A stretch of 64,000 nucleotides of DNA from Anadara kagoshimensis (lineage: Eukaryota; Mollusca; Bivalvia; Arcoida; Arcidae). Shown here in pieces: positions 24,166 through 36,422 of the stretch (the stretch's first letter is position 1; each line of letters starts with the position of its first letter). The DNA is taken from positions 40,786,514 through 40,850,513 of the forward strand of contig CM037864.1 of assembly GCA_021292105.1 (NCBI GenBank). Reading direction: 5' to 3'. The notes under the pieces are model-generated. The model was not told the origin of the DNA and did no database searches. It saw nothing but the letters and a program-made list of their open reading frames with translations. The position numbers and the translations under genes are program-made.

Positions 24166-24615
24166 CTGAAAATAAATTCAGAGTCTGAACCTTATAAATG
24201 GTTTTAGCAGTTCAATCACCCTGCTTTTATTGGTGTTGTTACTGTTATGCCATGTAAGTGTAAAATGTTTGGAGGCAGTAAATATTTTAGCCTATTTTTT
24301 TCCAAAAACATAAATAAAGCTTAGCATGTGAGAATTAACACACAGATTCATTATGAAGAATACAATGGACACTGCTACAAAACATGGATAATGTATGACC
24401 TTGACCTGGTTCATGAACATTTGAAATGTGTTTCTGCAGAACACAAGTTGCGTTTCTATTGGGCTTTTTTCTTTGATTTAAACAAACTTTGTAAATTCTT
24501 GATTGTGAAACTGGAATGGAGTTGAGAAACTCATCATTGTTTTCTGAGATTATGCCGTTTGAAATGAGATATCCCGTGAGTTTTAGGCCCAATTCAAGAT
24601 TCTTTTGCTTATACC

Positions 24616-24800
24616 CAACAGGTCGATTCTGAGATGGTGGAGGAAACTGAGGTGTCTGGAAAAAACCATCAGCCTTCAACAAGCACAATGACAAACTTTC
24701 TTACTCTAGGATCTATCACGAGTGGGATTCAAACTAAAGTGGTGAGAGGTCCTGTGATCAATAAGAACATGCTTTATTTAGACTACTCATCCACCACAGT
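24616..24800 (-). mobile_element. SINE-D, copy 1
   Basis: Shares GATGGTGGAGGAAAC, TGACAAACTTTCT and GGATTCAAACTAAAGTGGTG with copies at 26290 and 57120. The B-box-like segment (reverse complement AGTTTGAATCCC) shows that the head is at the right. A minus-strand frame at 24694-24335 overlapping this copy is not a gene. Confidence 0.75.
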
Positions 24801-26285
24801 CCCTAATCTAAATTAGGTTTTAAATGCTGTTCTAAATACAGTCTGATCCTAGATTTTGTATGAATTCAGACAAGTCAATATTGATTTTAATTTAATGAAG
24901 GACATGTTTTTTTTCCTCGTTAAGCTTGTCTTCGGGCTGTATTAAAATAACTGGCTCTTAATTGATCATCATAGTCTATCTTATATGATTCAGTATAGAA
25001 ATGAAGTGGTTAGTGGGCAGATAGTCTCTTACTATCAAAACAGAGTTGTAGAAAGGTCACATTATGCCAAATACACAACCAGAGCTGCTAAAAGTACATG
25101 TAGATGTAGTTAGTAAATCAGGCTACCAGAATTTCACATTCATACCATAACTAAGATTTAACTGAACTTAAATCTGGAAAAATTGAGATCTGGTAATTTT
25201 AAAGATCACATCAAGCTTATTTTAACATTTTATTCTGTTGTCAAAACTTTTATTCTTACCTTAAAAAAAGTGCTAAAATTTGCTAAATTTAAGTAAAGGA
25301 ACATCTTAGTTGGGGAATGATATATTGTGAAACTGGAAAATTTATGAAAACTATAAATACATATTTTTGAAAGAAAAAAGAAAAGAAAAATAAATTATAA
25401 GCTTTCAAAGTGATCTATAAAATGTCACTTTAAATTCCTACATTAGCAAACTATCAACAATATTGGTCAAAAGATTTCTGAAATCTCATAGCCAGATTTC
25501 ATAGAATGTTTTGTTTTCACCCCAGATTGCATAACATTGAGCTGACTGTTCAAAGCCAAAGTGATTGCCCCCCAAAAAAACCCACAAAGATATTGGAAAT
25601 AAGCAGCAAAATCTTTACACAATTATGTACCCCTTAACCTCCACACCAACCCCTTTTTTATAACCATGCGTCATAATTTTAAAGTTTCATTTATGATGTT
25701 TGATTGTATTAAACTCTGTTTTGAGAACAAAAGAAGTTATGGGACTATAATTACATTTCCTAATGTGATGTCACTTATCTCTTGCTGTGACGTCATTGAT
25801 TGGCTGTTCCAGCAATTGGAATTGCATGTTGTACACAAGAGTGTTTTACATTTATTTCAGGATTCAAAAACAAAAATAAGATTTTCAAAAATTGCCAAAT
25901 GTAAATATAACTATTGAACTGTCTAGAAATGGCGTTTATAGTGCTATAACTTCCATTGCCGTGCTAAGCAAACTGAATAACACAAGCTAACGCTTTATGG
26001 TTAGCTTCGATAAAAGTAAATAAGACAGTTTTATCAGGTTAATTATTTACTGTTTATAGATTGTTTCAATATTCAAATCATATCTGAATATGTTTTGTGT
26101 TTTATAACTATAGTAACAGGTGTGCAATATTGAATTTTCTGACATTGAAATATGATACTAATGTTGTAAGCTTTATATTGAATCCAGGACAGTTGGGCTT
26201 CCAAACAGTGAAGGAACGGTATGGTGTAAAGTGGAATTATAGGAGTTTTAATCCTCAGTCAAGATTTTATTCACTTTTATCGAGG
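24801..26285. other. Unassigned AT-rich sequence
   Basis: A TGACGTCATTGATTGG block near 25790 (CRE-like plus CCAAT complement) and purine runs at 25370-25392 are the only notable words. The frame at 25666-25917 contains a TTTATTTCAG acceptor-like site but has no protein-like character. Confidence 0.45.
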
Positions 26286-26289
26286 CAGT

Positions 26290-26463
26290 TAATTTTGGGA
26301 TGGTGGAGGAAAACAGAGTGCTGGAGAAGACCACCGAGCTTTCGCAAGTGAACTGACAAATTTTCTCATACTAAATCTGACCCAAGTGAGATTCCAACAT
26401 AGGCAGTGAGAGGCAGTGCGATCCATAAGCTGACATGTTATACCACTCAGTTACTGAGGCCCC
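26290..26463 (-). mobile_element. SINE-D, copy 2, with head
   Basis: Reading leftward from 26463 the head begins GGGGCCTCAGTAACTGAGTG and later has GTTGGAATCTCAC (degenerate B box). The body ends at CCTCCACCATCCC. Confidence 0.8.
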
Positions 26464-27333
26464 TGAAGGAGTGTTGTGGAAACACATTACTAGACCTTTA
26501 ATGGATTTGTAAAACTTATGAAAATGTTATCTTTTGAAATAATCAAGATAATTTCCATTTTTATTGATTTTATTGTCAACATTTATATAATATCTGGGTA
26601 GTTGTGACCATTAGAAAAATAAAAATTAATGCTAAAATTAATCCTGCTCCCCATCCTCAATTTTCAACAAAATTCAGGAATTATTTTATTAAGGCCCAAA
26701 TAAACATATCATTTCATATTGTCTTCTGTTATTTTAATTTTTCCCATACCTAGGTTAAATGATTTTCAATATTTTACAAAATGCCACATAGACTGGGTAC
26801 TCTTTGTGCTTCAGAAATCAAACAATTTATTTTAGAAATTTTCAATCATTATAAACCAATAAAATTTGTTTATTATCTGTATTAGATTTTAATGAGGTAT
26901 TTTTAGTATAAAGCATGCACAGTTTTGTTACTCTGGGAATCAGATTTTTTTTTTAAATTCATAATGGAAACTTTGTTTCAGATGGGATTGAAATCAAATG
27001 AAGGCAATATTGTCTATAATATACAAGAAGTTTGATCCCCTCATTGACACATTGCAAAAATCACACAAAGTGTAAAGGTGGAATGTGTATGTTAGGAATA
27101 CAAAGTCTGCAAGACCCAATGGTGCCCCAAAATGGCTCACATGCAAGCAATGGTAAATTTCATTGAAATGCAAGGAATTGTGAGGAATGCAGATCTTAGT
27201 AATATCCACATATGAAATAGTTTCTCTTTTTTACAAATAAAGTCAAGATATGAATATGCGGACTTAGACAAAACACATCAACAGTAAAAGGTGGTATGTT
27301 ACATTAGGAATACAAAGTCTGTAAGACACAAAT
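26464..27333. other. Unassigned, with a local duplication
   Basis: 27068-27117 and 27283-27330 share GTTAGGAATACAAAGTCTG-type sequence, and 27175-27225 resembles 29425-29485 (GAGGAATGNAGATCNTAGTAAT). The later SINE and transposon insertions lie between these related pieces. Confidence 0.5.
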
Positions 27334-27597
27334 GCGCAGACATAGCCAAGTGGTACTGTCACTGGCTTTCAAAGTCAACAGTTGTGAATCTGAACCTCAC
27401 TCAGGATTTGGAAATTTCCTGAGATGATTTTCATCTCCTGCCCATATTACAGCTGTAAAAGCTCATTACTAGAGTCGTCTTTTGGATGAGATTCAAAACC
27501 CAGATCTCCAGTCTCATTACATGCTAAAAACACCTATGCAGAGTTTGAAAAAGAGTAGGTCACCTGTTGCTGCTACAGAGGATGCTTTCAATTAGAA
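27334..27597 (+). mobile_element. SINE-C, copy 1
   Basis: A tRNA-like head (A box TAGCCAAGTGG, 27343-27353; weak B box around GAATCTGAACC) is followed by GAGATGATTTTCATCTCCTG, GCTAAAAACACC and AGAGTTTGAAAAAGAGT. The end reads GATGCTTTCAATTAGAAGCA. This uninterrupted end serves as the empty site for the insertion at 58272. Confidence 0.85.
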
Positions 27598-27610
27598 GCA
27601 ATTGAAATAG

Positions 27611-27997
27611 TTAGTTAGGTTGGTTGGTTAAATGTTGCTTAACGTCGCATCAGCAATTTTTCAGCTATTCGCGACGAGAACTATTTAATTAATCTCTATT
27701 GATTAATCTATGAACAATTTTTGTGTCTGCATGTGAAGTGCGAGTGTGTTGTATGGTCTGCCTTGTACTAGCGCGCACTCAGGGCGACTTTACCGTGCTA
27801 GCTCACAGAGTCAGTACGCCGCAGACAAGCGTACCACTCCCCCAGTCCATTATACTGATACCAGGTGAATCAGTAAAGGCCAACGGTAAGGAAAATTCAC
27901 TTTCCCACATGTGGTCCGAGCGGGACTCGAACTCACAGCGGTGAGAGACCCTGGATTTGAAGACTGACGTCTTATCCATTAGGCCACCGCGCCCCAT
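27611..27997 (-). mobile_element. SINE-B, full length with target duplication
   Basis: The GGTTGGTT tail is at the left and the head at the right (A box complement CCATTAGGCCA 27977-27987; B box complement GGGACTCGAAC 27922-27932). A 13-bp duplication, GCAATTGAAATAG / GCAATTAAAATAG, lies at 27598-27610 and 27998-28010. It inserted at the very end of SINE-C. Frames at 27723-27944 and 28054-27803 are SINE body. Confidence 0.92.
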
Positions 27998-28018
27998 GCA
28001 ATTAAAATAGACTGAGTA

Positions 28019-29359
28019 CCGTATATTTCCATAGATACGTCGCAACTTTTTCACTAAATTTTAAAATTTTAAAATGCAATGCGACTTAACTAGCCGACAT
28101 TAAAATATTTTGATAATCTGTCTCGAATTTTCCAAGGCATTTTAGAAGATTGACAAACCGGAAGTTAAGGTAATTTTCTAGTTGAGAGTAAATTTTGCTC
28201 TTTATTGTATTTTTGGTATTATTATTATTTTATGTGATATATATTTTTATTATTAAATTTGACCAATAAAGTCTTTGAAATAAACAAATAATTAATTAAT
28301 TAAGGTAAGTATGAGTCTCATTTTCAAGTTGTCACGTGTAACAGAATAGCCGTCGGCAAAGAAGTAAATACCTGGTCACCTGTAATTAACTTTAAATAAT
28401 CAAGTCCTCCCGGTAACACCTCGCGTGTGTCTTGTATGTTTAATGATTGAAGCCATTCCCGATAACTTATCCATTGATATAATCGTCCATGTTTACCGGT
28501 ACCTATGTTTATATATTGAAGAAGAAAGCGCCGCCATTACAGACACTAATTTTATTCCTATGTCAGAGGTCATACGGCACTTTCGTATCTGTCGGTTTGA
28601 GTAAAAAATGTCAGGATTGGACAATTGCTGATCGGGATATTCATAAAATTTATTAATATTTAATTTGCAATTCCAACGGCATGTTTAGATTTTAAACGCA
28701 ACAAAAAATGAATACAAATTATTCTTTCACAAAAGTTCAAACAACCAGAGGTTGTCCTAGTTGTTGACCAATACTCTCGAATGCAAAACCACATGTAATT
28801 CTGAACAATATAAAATGGCGATATTTACCCCCCGGTAAGCAATAGATCGTCAACTTTAACATTATACCGACAGTCCAGTATTATAAAACCTGAAACATGA
28901 GTCTAATAACGCTATAAGCGACCCCTTGTTTAAACAAATCATGCAATACATATAGCAACCTCTGCGCATGATCAAACTTTGACTTCCTTTGTCGGTGACA
29001 ACAACATGTGAATTAACCGATCTCATGATCGGGAGCCAAAAAGTACATATTTTATTCAAGCAATACACATCGCTTGTATCCATACATATAAAAATAATAT
29101 CTACATACATGTTTAATTTACACAAGCTATTCAAACAATATTTATTAAGAAGAAAAATAATAAATAACACCGGTAAAAGCTTTTGTTTCTTTATTCATGT
29201 AATTGAAAATCAATGGCTCTTGCTGAGCAAATCTTGAATTTTCTCTTGCAAATTTTTGGCTGCGACGTATGTAGACGACCTTTAGAAAATACTGGGCGTG
29301 CTGGCCTGGGGTGGGGTGCGACGTATCTACTGGGGCGACGTATATACGGAAATATACGG
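28019..29359. mobile_element. TA-flanked DNA transposon, 1.34 kb, non-autonomous
   Basis: The ends are inverted: CCGTATATTTCCATAGATAC at the left against CCGTATATTTCCGTATATAC at the right, both followed by GTCGC. TA lies at 28017-28018 and 29360-29361. The right end has three copies of GCGACGTATNTA. The interior is not AT-extreme and carries no frame above about 100 codons. TA target and the end pattern suggest a Tc1/mariner-related class; a transposase should be sought elsewhere in the genome. Confidence 0.82.
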
Positions 29360-29361
29360 TA

Positions 29362-31605
29362 ATGTACATAAACCAAAACCAATCAAATGTTGTCCAACAA
29401 TGACTGAAGTCAAAACCTGGTATTTTTAATGAAACTATGAGGAATGTAAATCCTAGTAATACATGTATATATGAAATAATTTTGAGATACCAAATGTCAC
29501 CAAATGATTCCCAAATTTGAGTCACAATTCCATACATCAAATAATACTTTTGCACGAAAACAAACTGCATCAGAAAATTTAAGAAAAATCAGATAAAACT
29601 GTATGAGAAAAAAACTCGCACAACGAAAACATGAACTTGCATTTAGATTAACATTGGGATTGAGAAAAAAATTGTCTGTCATAAATAGCTGAAAAAATTG
29701 CTGATGTGATGTAAAACAACACTGAACCAACTAACTCAATACAGATTAAATTTAATAAAATTAAACTATTGGTAATATTAGAGTTTGTTTGTTGTTGTTG
29801 ATGTGCTCCATTGATCTGCTGAAGTTCATAAAAGTCACAGAAGGCCAATTAGATTTTATAGTAATCTTATTACAGTTGGGGAAAACCCGCGAGACGATCT
29901 GTTTAAAGCTATTTAATGCCTTCTGTTAGGTTAACTAATCACTATATACAGTATATTTCCTTCCATTGACCAGCTAATTTCCAGGAAAAGAATCCATTAA
30001 ATCCGGAGAATGATGTGCTCATTTAACACCCTATATAACACTAATAAATACTGGCTGTTTATGAGTGCCAAGTCCATCTGAGATCCGAGTCCATCTTCGG
30101 CTTCATAACCAAATAAAATAGATGTCTTCAATATGGTCATTAGAAGTATTAATGACCAAGTGATGGAAAATATATTTGTATAGTGAAGCGAGTTCATAAA
30201 TAATATTATTAACTAACGTGTGGACAGACATCTTGAAGGTTATTTCAGGCGTATAAGGCCTAATTGTCCAAACCAATTAAATCTCTGTAACTCAGTAAGA
30301 GTAAATGTTAAGGCACAAAGGTATAATTTTGAGAGAAACAGAATTCACGAAGGAAATACAATGATAAATATTAACCTGCAAGTTCAACCGGAGGGCTTGG
30401 AATATCTATTTTTAACTTGGTAAGGTTTTGGAACAGAGTGATAATCATAAAATCGGCACTTTTGGGGTTCAAATCCAGACAATCATAGTCTAAACTAATC
30501 CATTATCTTTCATTTTGGAATACCAGTAATTATCAAAGGAAAATAAAATACAAGGGGACAAATTAAATTGAAACATTGTCTGAGTGAATATTGATATTTA
30601 TCAATAAAAGAATATTACAGTCGCATTGTCGTTATTAATATTTTCATAATGTTGTTGTTAAAATTTAGTGCAGTAAGGTCATATATTATGGTACATTTTA
30701 AACCATTATCAGGCATTTTTGACACATATTGTGATTCTACAAATAGATCTTAACTGTTGGGGGAAAAACACAATTGGTTTCTCAAAATAAATAATATCTT
30801 ACAAAGTATGAGGTTTGTTCTTTTTTTATACTCATATTTTCTGTACAAAATCTATCTAAATAATGTTCGAATATGGTCATGAATTGAACATGCTTTGCTC
30901 AAATATGCATTGTTATTAATGTGTAATTAAATTTTCATTTTTCAATGTATTAAAAACCTTTTTACATTAGTTTAGCACTTGCTTAAAAAATGACTAAAAT
31001 TAATGTAGTGGAATTAGAGAGCTTTCAGAGTAAATGGAGATTTGTTTTCAATATTCTATTATGTTTTGGTGCTTAAAAATATTCAAAATTAGGATCATTA
31101 GTAAAAAATTGTATCTTATAACATGACATAATTTATCCATTTAAAAATAATTTCTATATAAAATCCTCGTTTCCAATTAGATATGCCGATAAGATGACAA
31201 CGGTTTTCAATTTGGGAAGATTATTACAATCTCTTAATCATATCCTGTTCCAGGAATCACTCGCAGGAATATAATTTTTTTAATATAAAAATTAGGTCCG
31301 GAAGGTAATCAATGGTAGATTATTATTCAGAATACATGATGTGATATTGCAGTAACATAATCACTGTGTATCAATTAATGGTCTAAAAATTGTATCTAAA
31401 TTAAATTAATTGTCAAAATTCCAGCAGTATTGAAACATTATAACACAATTGAGGTTTCCAAATTCTTAGAACATGAAACTATTTTTTTATTATATAAAAC
31501 TAATATCATTATATTGAGATGACATATACACATGATAAAAGAGTTATGGGTACCTTTTTTATCAGACAAGCATAGCCATAGCCTATTACTAATGTGAAAA
31601 AATGA
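29362..31605. other. Mostly unassigned; SINE-B tail fragment at 29690-29733
   Basis: The fragment AGCTGAAAAAATTGCTGATG followed by AACCAACTAACTC is a 5'-truncated SINE-B tail on the plus strand. A weak B-box-like GGGTTCAAATCC-type word is at 30465. The rest shows nothing recognisable. Confidence 0.5.
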
Positions 31606-31610
31606 GGACC

Positions 31611-31640
31611 ACCCACCCCCACCCCCCCCCCCCCCCTCCC
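31611..31640. repeat. Poly-C tract
   Basis: CACCCACCCCCACC followed by about 14 C and CTCCC. The minus strand is G-rich enough to form a quadruplex. Shorter C runs are at 33249-33263 and 33646-33660. Confidence 0.95.
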
Positions 31641-32395
31641 AACACACATACACATGATGTACATCCAAACAGACCTTTCAGTGATTCAGTGTAAACTTGA
31701 ACCCTGCAACCTTGATTTTTCAAGTGAAATTGAAATTTTGCAGAATGTGCAGACTTTTTGAGAAAAAAAAAAGATTTTTAGCAGAGACTGACTTTGTACA
31801 TTAGGTCACTTTCTAATAAAATGATGCCACTGGAAAAAAGTATAAAGTTTTGTAATATTTGGCTACAATCTCTGAAAAACAGGGTTTTAGTAATAATGAA
31901 TATGGCTTAGTGAAACCTTATTCAATAGTTATCAAAGCAAATAAATTGTTATTTTGCAAAAAGATTTTAAAATGATTAGTTAGCCAGCTAGATTTAGTAG
32001 TACAGATTTCAAACAAGGAAGTGTAACCAATTAATTACATTGATTCTTTAATTTTGATCTTTTGATCTTTATTAAGTCTTAAATCATTCTATTCTTTCAG
32101 TTAGATTGTAATTTGATCTTAAAATTATTCTATTCTTTCAGTTAGATTCAAATATTTGATGTTTAATCAGTCAATAATTATACAATGATATTTGCTGAAC
32201 TCACTTTGTTTCTGTCTGAATGTCTTTGTATAAATCAAGACATTTTCCTTAAATGAGGAAACAGAACAAAATATTACCACACACGTATCCAGATCAAAGA
32301 AACAGCTAATGTAGCTTTATTAGCTGATATTGAGAATTTTAGCTTTTTATTCTTTTTATTTTCTTGAAAGGAAGTTAACATGTTTAACCTAATTT
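31641..32395. other. Unassigned, small duplication near its centre
   Basis: TTCTATTCTTTCAGTTAGATT occurs in two copies about 50 bp apart (32088-32145). Otherwise nothing seen. Confidence 0.5.
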
Positions 32396-32560
32396 GTCAG
32401 GTACAAAGTTTATTTTTGTTTTTTGTTCCTCTGGGATTGTGATTTGGATTGGGTTTTTTGGGGTTTTTTTTATTTGCTTTTGGATTGTGATTTGGACATG
32501 GATTAGTATGTTTGTTTTGATAACAGTATGTATGCTAAAATTTACTCATATCATGTATAT
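32396..32560 (+). repeat. Dispersed D-repeat, 3' portion
   Basis: Shares GGATTGTGATTTGGA and a GTATGTTTGTTTT block with copies at 38190, 53690 and 61840. Confidence 0.6.
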
Positions 32561-32662
32561 CATAAAAAATCTGTGGCACTGAAATCATTTTTAAATGACT
32601 AAATTTGAATGTTCCCATGGTAATTATTATATCGATATAACATTCTATATATATTCTTCTAT

Positions 32663-32999
32663 GACTGATTGAATAGGGTTTTACGTTGCAGTCATGAATA
32701 TTTCACTTATAACAAGATGTCCACAGCTATAGGTGAAGTGGCAGAAATTTTGACCTATGCAGTATGCTCAGGACAATGTACAGAATAGTTCTTTAAGATG
32801 TCTTACCTGTCATAGGTTATTATTTATTTTGGTCTCTTCTAATAGAACCCTGTGACTTTCATATCTAAATGTCGAGTGCTTGGCAAAAGAACAGTATCTT
32901 TTTTTTAATTCTTGGTCAGACCCCAGATAAGGTTCAAACCCATGCCCTCCCACATATGGAGCAAGCTGGCACGCTATCGATTGAGCTACCATAGTGGTA
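32663..32999 (-). mobile_element. SINE-A, diverged near-full copy
   Basis: The tail end ATTGAATAGGGTTTTACG is at the left; the head complement AAGGTTCAAACCCAT and GATTGAGCTACCATAGTGGT is at the right. The 60-codon minus frame at 32992-32810 is SINE sequence. Confidence 0.85.
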
Positions 33000-33204
33000 T
33001 ATACTAATATGTTTTGCAGGTATAATGTAATATGAATTCCAATTTGTCAAAGATCATTAACATGTATAATAAGCTAAGATTACCAAAAAAAAATAATAAT
33101 AATAATATGACATTTTGAAGAAACAGTATTGATACAAAAAGTAACTTTTGATTTAAAGGTTTTAAGATTATAATGTCAACATTTAATAAATTGTCTGTTT
33201 GTTG

Positions 33205-33375
33205 CTTTCTCTCCATTATCTCTACAAGTGAGAGGTTGTGGGTTCAACCCCCCCCCCACCCCACTCAAAAAAGTTTCTGTTCTAATTTGAGAAAGTTTGT
33301 CAGTTAGGTGGGTTACTGAAGGTTGATGGTTTCTCTGGTCTCTATGGTCTCCTTCACCATTCTTCAACCAAGAAC
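33205..33375 (+). mobile_element. SINE-D, plus-strand copy
   Basis: AGAGGTTGTGGGTTCAACCC (B-box region) is followed by GAGAAAGTTTGTCAGTTAGG and CCTTCACCATTCTT, the same order as the minus-strand SINE-D copies. A C run has expanded right after the B box. Confidence 0.75.
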
Positions 33376-34384
33376 CTTAAAATTAGTGAAAAATTCTTGA
33401 CCTAGGCATGAAACTCTTATCACTCCATTCCATTCCAGACCACAATTTCAAATATTATCTTCGATCAGGTGATTGTTTTACTAGTGGCCAGCTTCCTGAA
33501 AGTATTGGTCAAGCTAACCACATTTACTTTGTGTTTCCAGGACTAAAAGTTGGGTATAAAACCCTTCATTCATAAAATCATCTAGACTTGGTTCCTAGCT
33601 AGACTGCAAACACTGCAAATTACACTATTCTCTGGGTCACAAATACCCCCCCCCCCCCCCATAAAACATGATTAGATAGATACATTGAGATTGTAGGTTA
33701 TATAATTTCTTTAGTAGACATCATGTTAAAGAGAAATTGATAAATTATACTGTTGTTTGTATTCTAAACGACAACATCAAAAGTTAATTATATAAAAATT
33801 ACCATTCAAAAATGACACATAAAGTATTCATTTTGAAATCAGCCAGACAGATCGTGTTTGAAATAACATTTATCATATGTTGGTTATTTTACTCAGCTTC
33901 AAATTACACTTTCAAACTTCTCAGAATAAGTAATCATTTTGAAATCACACAAAAAAATAATCCATTTAAGATTTTTTATGTTACATTCATCAAATACAAA
34001 AATTATATCAATTTTCTAAGTTGATTGAAGTTATTAAATCTAGAAACATTTTGAAACTAAACAACTTTGACAGAGAAGAGCTAATGATTCAATAGGTATA
34101 ATTGAATTTTATGTGCACCATGTATTCTCTACTAATTTGCTCAGGATAAATGTATTTTTATCAATTTTTCTAGAAAACTCACTTTTGATTTTATAGGTTT
34201 TTTTTTACTAAAAGTTTTTTGTAGCATAATAAAAAATTTGCATGAACATTTGAAACTAAAAGGTCGAGCCTGGAAACACAAGCCAGGTCATGTTATAAAG
34301 CCCTTTTTCTTCTCAAGGCTTAGCTAGCTTAAAACATTTATGAGTAAGCACAATTATTTCATGCCATGCATCATTATTGCCATA
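33376..34384. other. Unassigned AT-rich sequence
   Basis: Contains a C run at 33646-33660. The frame at 33812-34024 is AT-driven. Confidence 0.5.
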
Positions 34385-34524
34385 CAATATTATAGGGTTA
34401 TTGAACTGATATTGTGAAATATTGTCCCAAGTTCACTCAAAATTTGCACGATGTTGAGAGTGCAAATTTTGAGTCAACTCAGGATAATATTTCAAAATAT
34501 CAGTTTAATAACCCTTTTATTATA
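34385..34524. repeat. Near-perfect palindrome, about 60-bp arms
   Basis: The left arm (34391-34449) and right arm (34460-34522) are inverted copies around a 10-bp loop. The arms end at the loop with AAAATTTGCAC / GTGCAAATTTT and carry GGGTTATTGAACTGATATT / AATATCAGTTTAATAACCC at the outside. Could be a foldback MITE. Confidence 0.85.
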
Positions 34525-34595
34525 TAACAAAATCAATTTCCTTTACTTCTATCAAGTATTTCATCTAAAATACCATTTTGTAGTACAATACAGAA

Positions 34596-34635
34596 ATATT
34601 ACACTAGTTCGTGTAAATAAGAACTAGTGCAATAT
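34596..34635. repeat. Short hairpin, 15-bp stem
   Basis: ATATTACACTAGTTC is inverted as GAACTAGTGCAATAT (14 of 15 pairs) around a 10-bp loop. It lies 70 bp right of the large palindrome and may belong to the same element. Confidence 0.7.
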
Positions 34636-34839
34636 GACAAACAACACAGCGATGACATCGATAACAATCGTATGACGTCATAAGCAACAGCGTCATGTGA
34701 GAAAGCGTGCAGTATGAAAAAATTGATTCAGAAAACCTTGAACGGGAACAAAGTGAGCCTGCAAATATCAATATTTATTGCATGCTTACACCTCAGGATT
34801 TATCATTTAATTTCTATGCGAAGCATATATTGCTATATA

Positions 34840-36422
34840 ATAATAACGAGTATTAATGTAATGATGGATGCACCATTACAAATAAGGCGCCCAAACGAAT
34901 AAAAATCAAACCCTCTACTTAGAACTCATATTAGGAGGACTTGTACTTTTGCCGCTTTTTTCCATGTCCATGGCAACGGCTGCCATTTTGAAAATTTTAA
35001 ACCTTTAATTACGATCTACATCACTAAAAAACTGCAGGGAAACCAAATTACTTTTTGCCATTTTTAAAAGGACAACAAAATATGATCACTTTGCATAATT
35101 ACAAAATATATCATTTTTTCATTTATATGGTATTACATTATTGTAAACATGTACTTAGTGAACTTTTTTTTTCAAATACCAGGTTTCCAAACTTAAAAAT
35201 CCCTAATCAAATAGTAACACTTATTTTAATCCCAACATGGATTATTAGAAATTTTAAACTTGTACTATTCTTTTCATTTTAAGATTTGATTTTATATATA
35301 GAAGTAGTAAATGAATCCAATTGGTTGAAATTCAAACAATAGGCAAAGTTGATTGACATCGCCTATACCCAATATCACAAACCATAGTTTTGATGAGCTA
35401 ATGATGTGTTGATTTTAAATTAATCCAAGCATTTACCCATATAATGTCATATTGATAACTAAATGCAGCTACTCTATCAAATTGAATCATAAATCATGCC
35501 CTAGGGATAACTGACCATTGGTGCTGCTTATAAAACAGATTTAGCTTGAGAGCTTTTAGACATGGATCAGTGATTACTTAAGTATCCTTGACAATGAAAA
35601 TTAATGCTTATGGTTTTTTCTTAAACAAAATGATAGCAACCATCCCACCAAGAAAACTATAGTTTGAGGGTGGGGATCTCAAAGTTAGTACCTAGACCTA
35701 CCTGTCCCCACCCTCCTATTGAATGACCATATGGGTTTACTTAAGTATCAATCTATTCAACTTTTCATAAAGAATAAGAGAATATATATGTTAGGGGTGG
35801 GGATCTCAACTGATCAAAAGTTAGTACCCAGCCCCGCCTGTCCCCGTCCTCCTCTGGAAAACGCCATGGGCATTTCTTCAGTATCACTCTATTCAACTTT
35901 TAAAACAGAACTGGAAAATATATAGTTTCAGGATGGGGATATCAACCACTTAAAAGTTAGTACCAAGCCCCGCCCATCCCCACCCTGCATCAGGAATGAC
36001 CCCATAGGACTTTCTTTAGTATCACTCAATTCAACTTTTCATGCAGAACCAGAAAATATATAGTTTATGGGTGGGGATCTTAACCGTTTAAAAGTTAGCA
36101 CACTGCCCCGCCCATCCCCACCCTCCCTGATACCCCCGGGAAAATCTTTTGATACAGACTTGTACATCTTGAGACACCAATCATGAATATATATGGTTTT
36201 ATAGTACAAATATAGTATAAATAGCAAAATTGAGCATTATTGTTTTTAAGACCCCGCCCTCCTGCCCCTCCCCTAATGACCCCATGGGCATTTTACCTCG
36301 GCCTCTGGGGAAGGAGATGGGGATCAACCTTCCTGTGAAGTTTGGTTAAGATTGGACCAACGGTCTTCGAGAAATTGGTTGGACAAGTTCATGGCCGGAA
36401 GAAGAAGAAGAAGAGGAAGAAT
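34840..36422. repeat. Large tandem unit 1 (about 1.58 kb)
   Basis: Begins ATAATAACGAGTATTAATG, passes a hairpin GTAATGATG / CACCATTAC and the motif TAAGGCGCCCAAACGA (34883-34898), and ends GGCCGGAAGAAGAAG with GAGGAAGAAT. In its second half are four subrepeats of about 135 bp (starting near 35655, 35790, 35911 and 36050). Each pairs GGGTGGGGAT-like and ATCCCCACCC-like words that can fold back. No coding frame. It is repeated almost base for base in the next unit, offset 1582 bp. Confidence 0.93.

Noticed and set aside
24335-24694. 119-codon minus-strand frame
   Set aside because: Overlaps SINE-D at one end and has no motif, splice site or compositional support.
29145-29570. 141-codon minus-strand frame
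   Set aside because: Spans the right end of the TA-flanked transposon (ending 29359), mixing element and flank; not a conserved protein.
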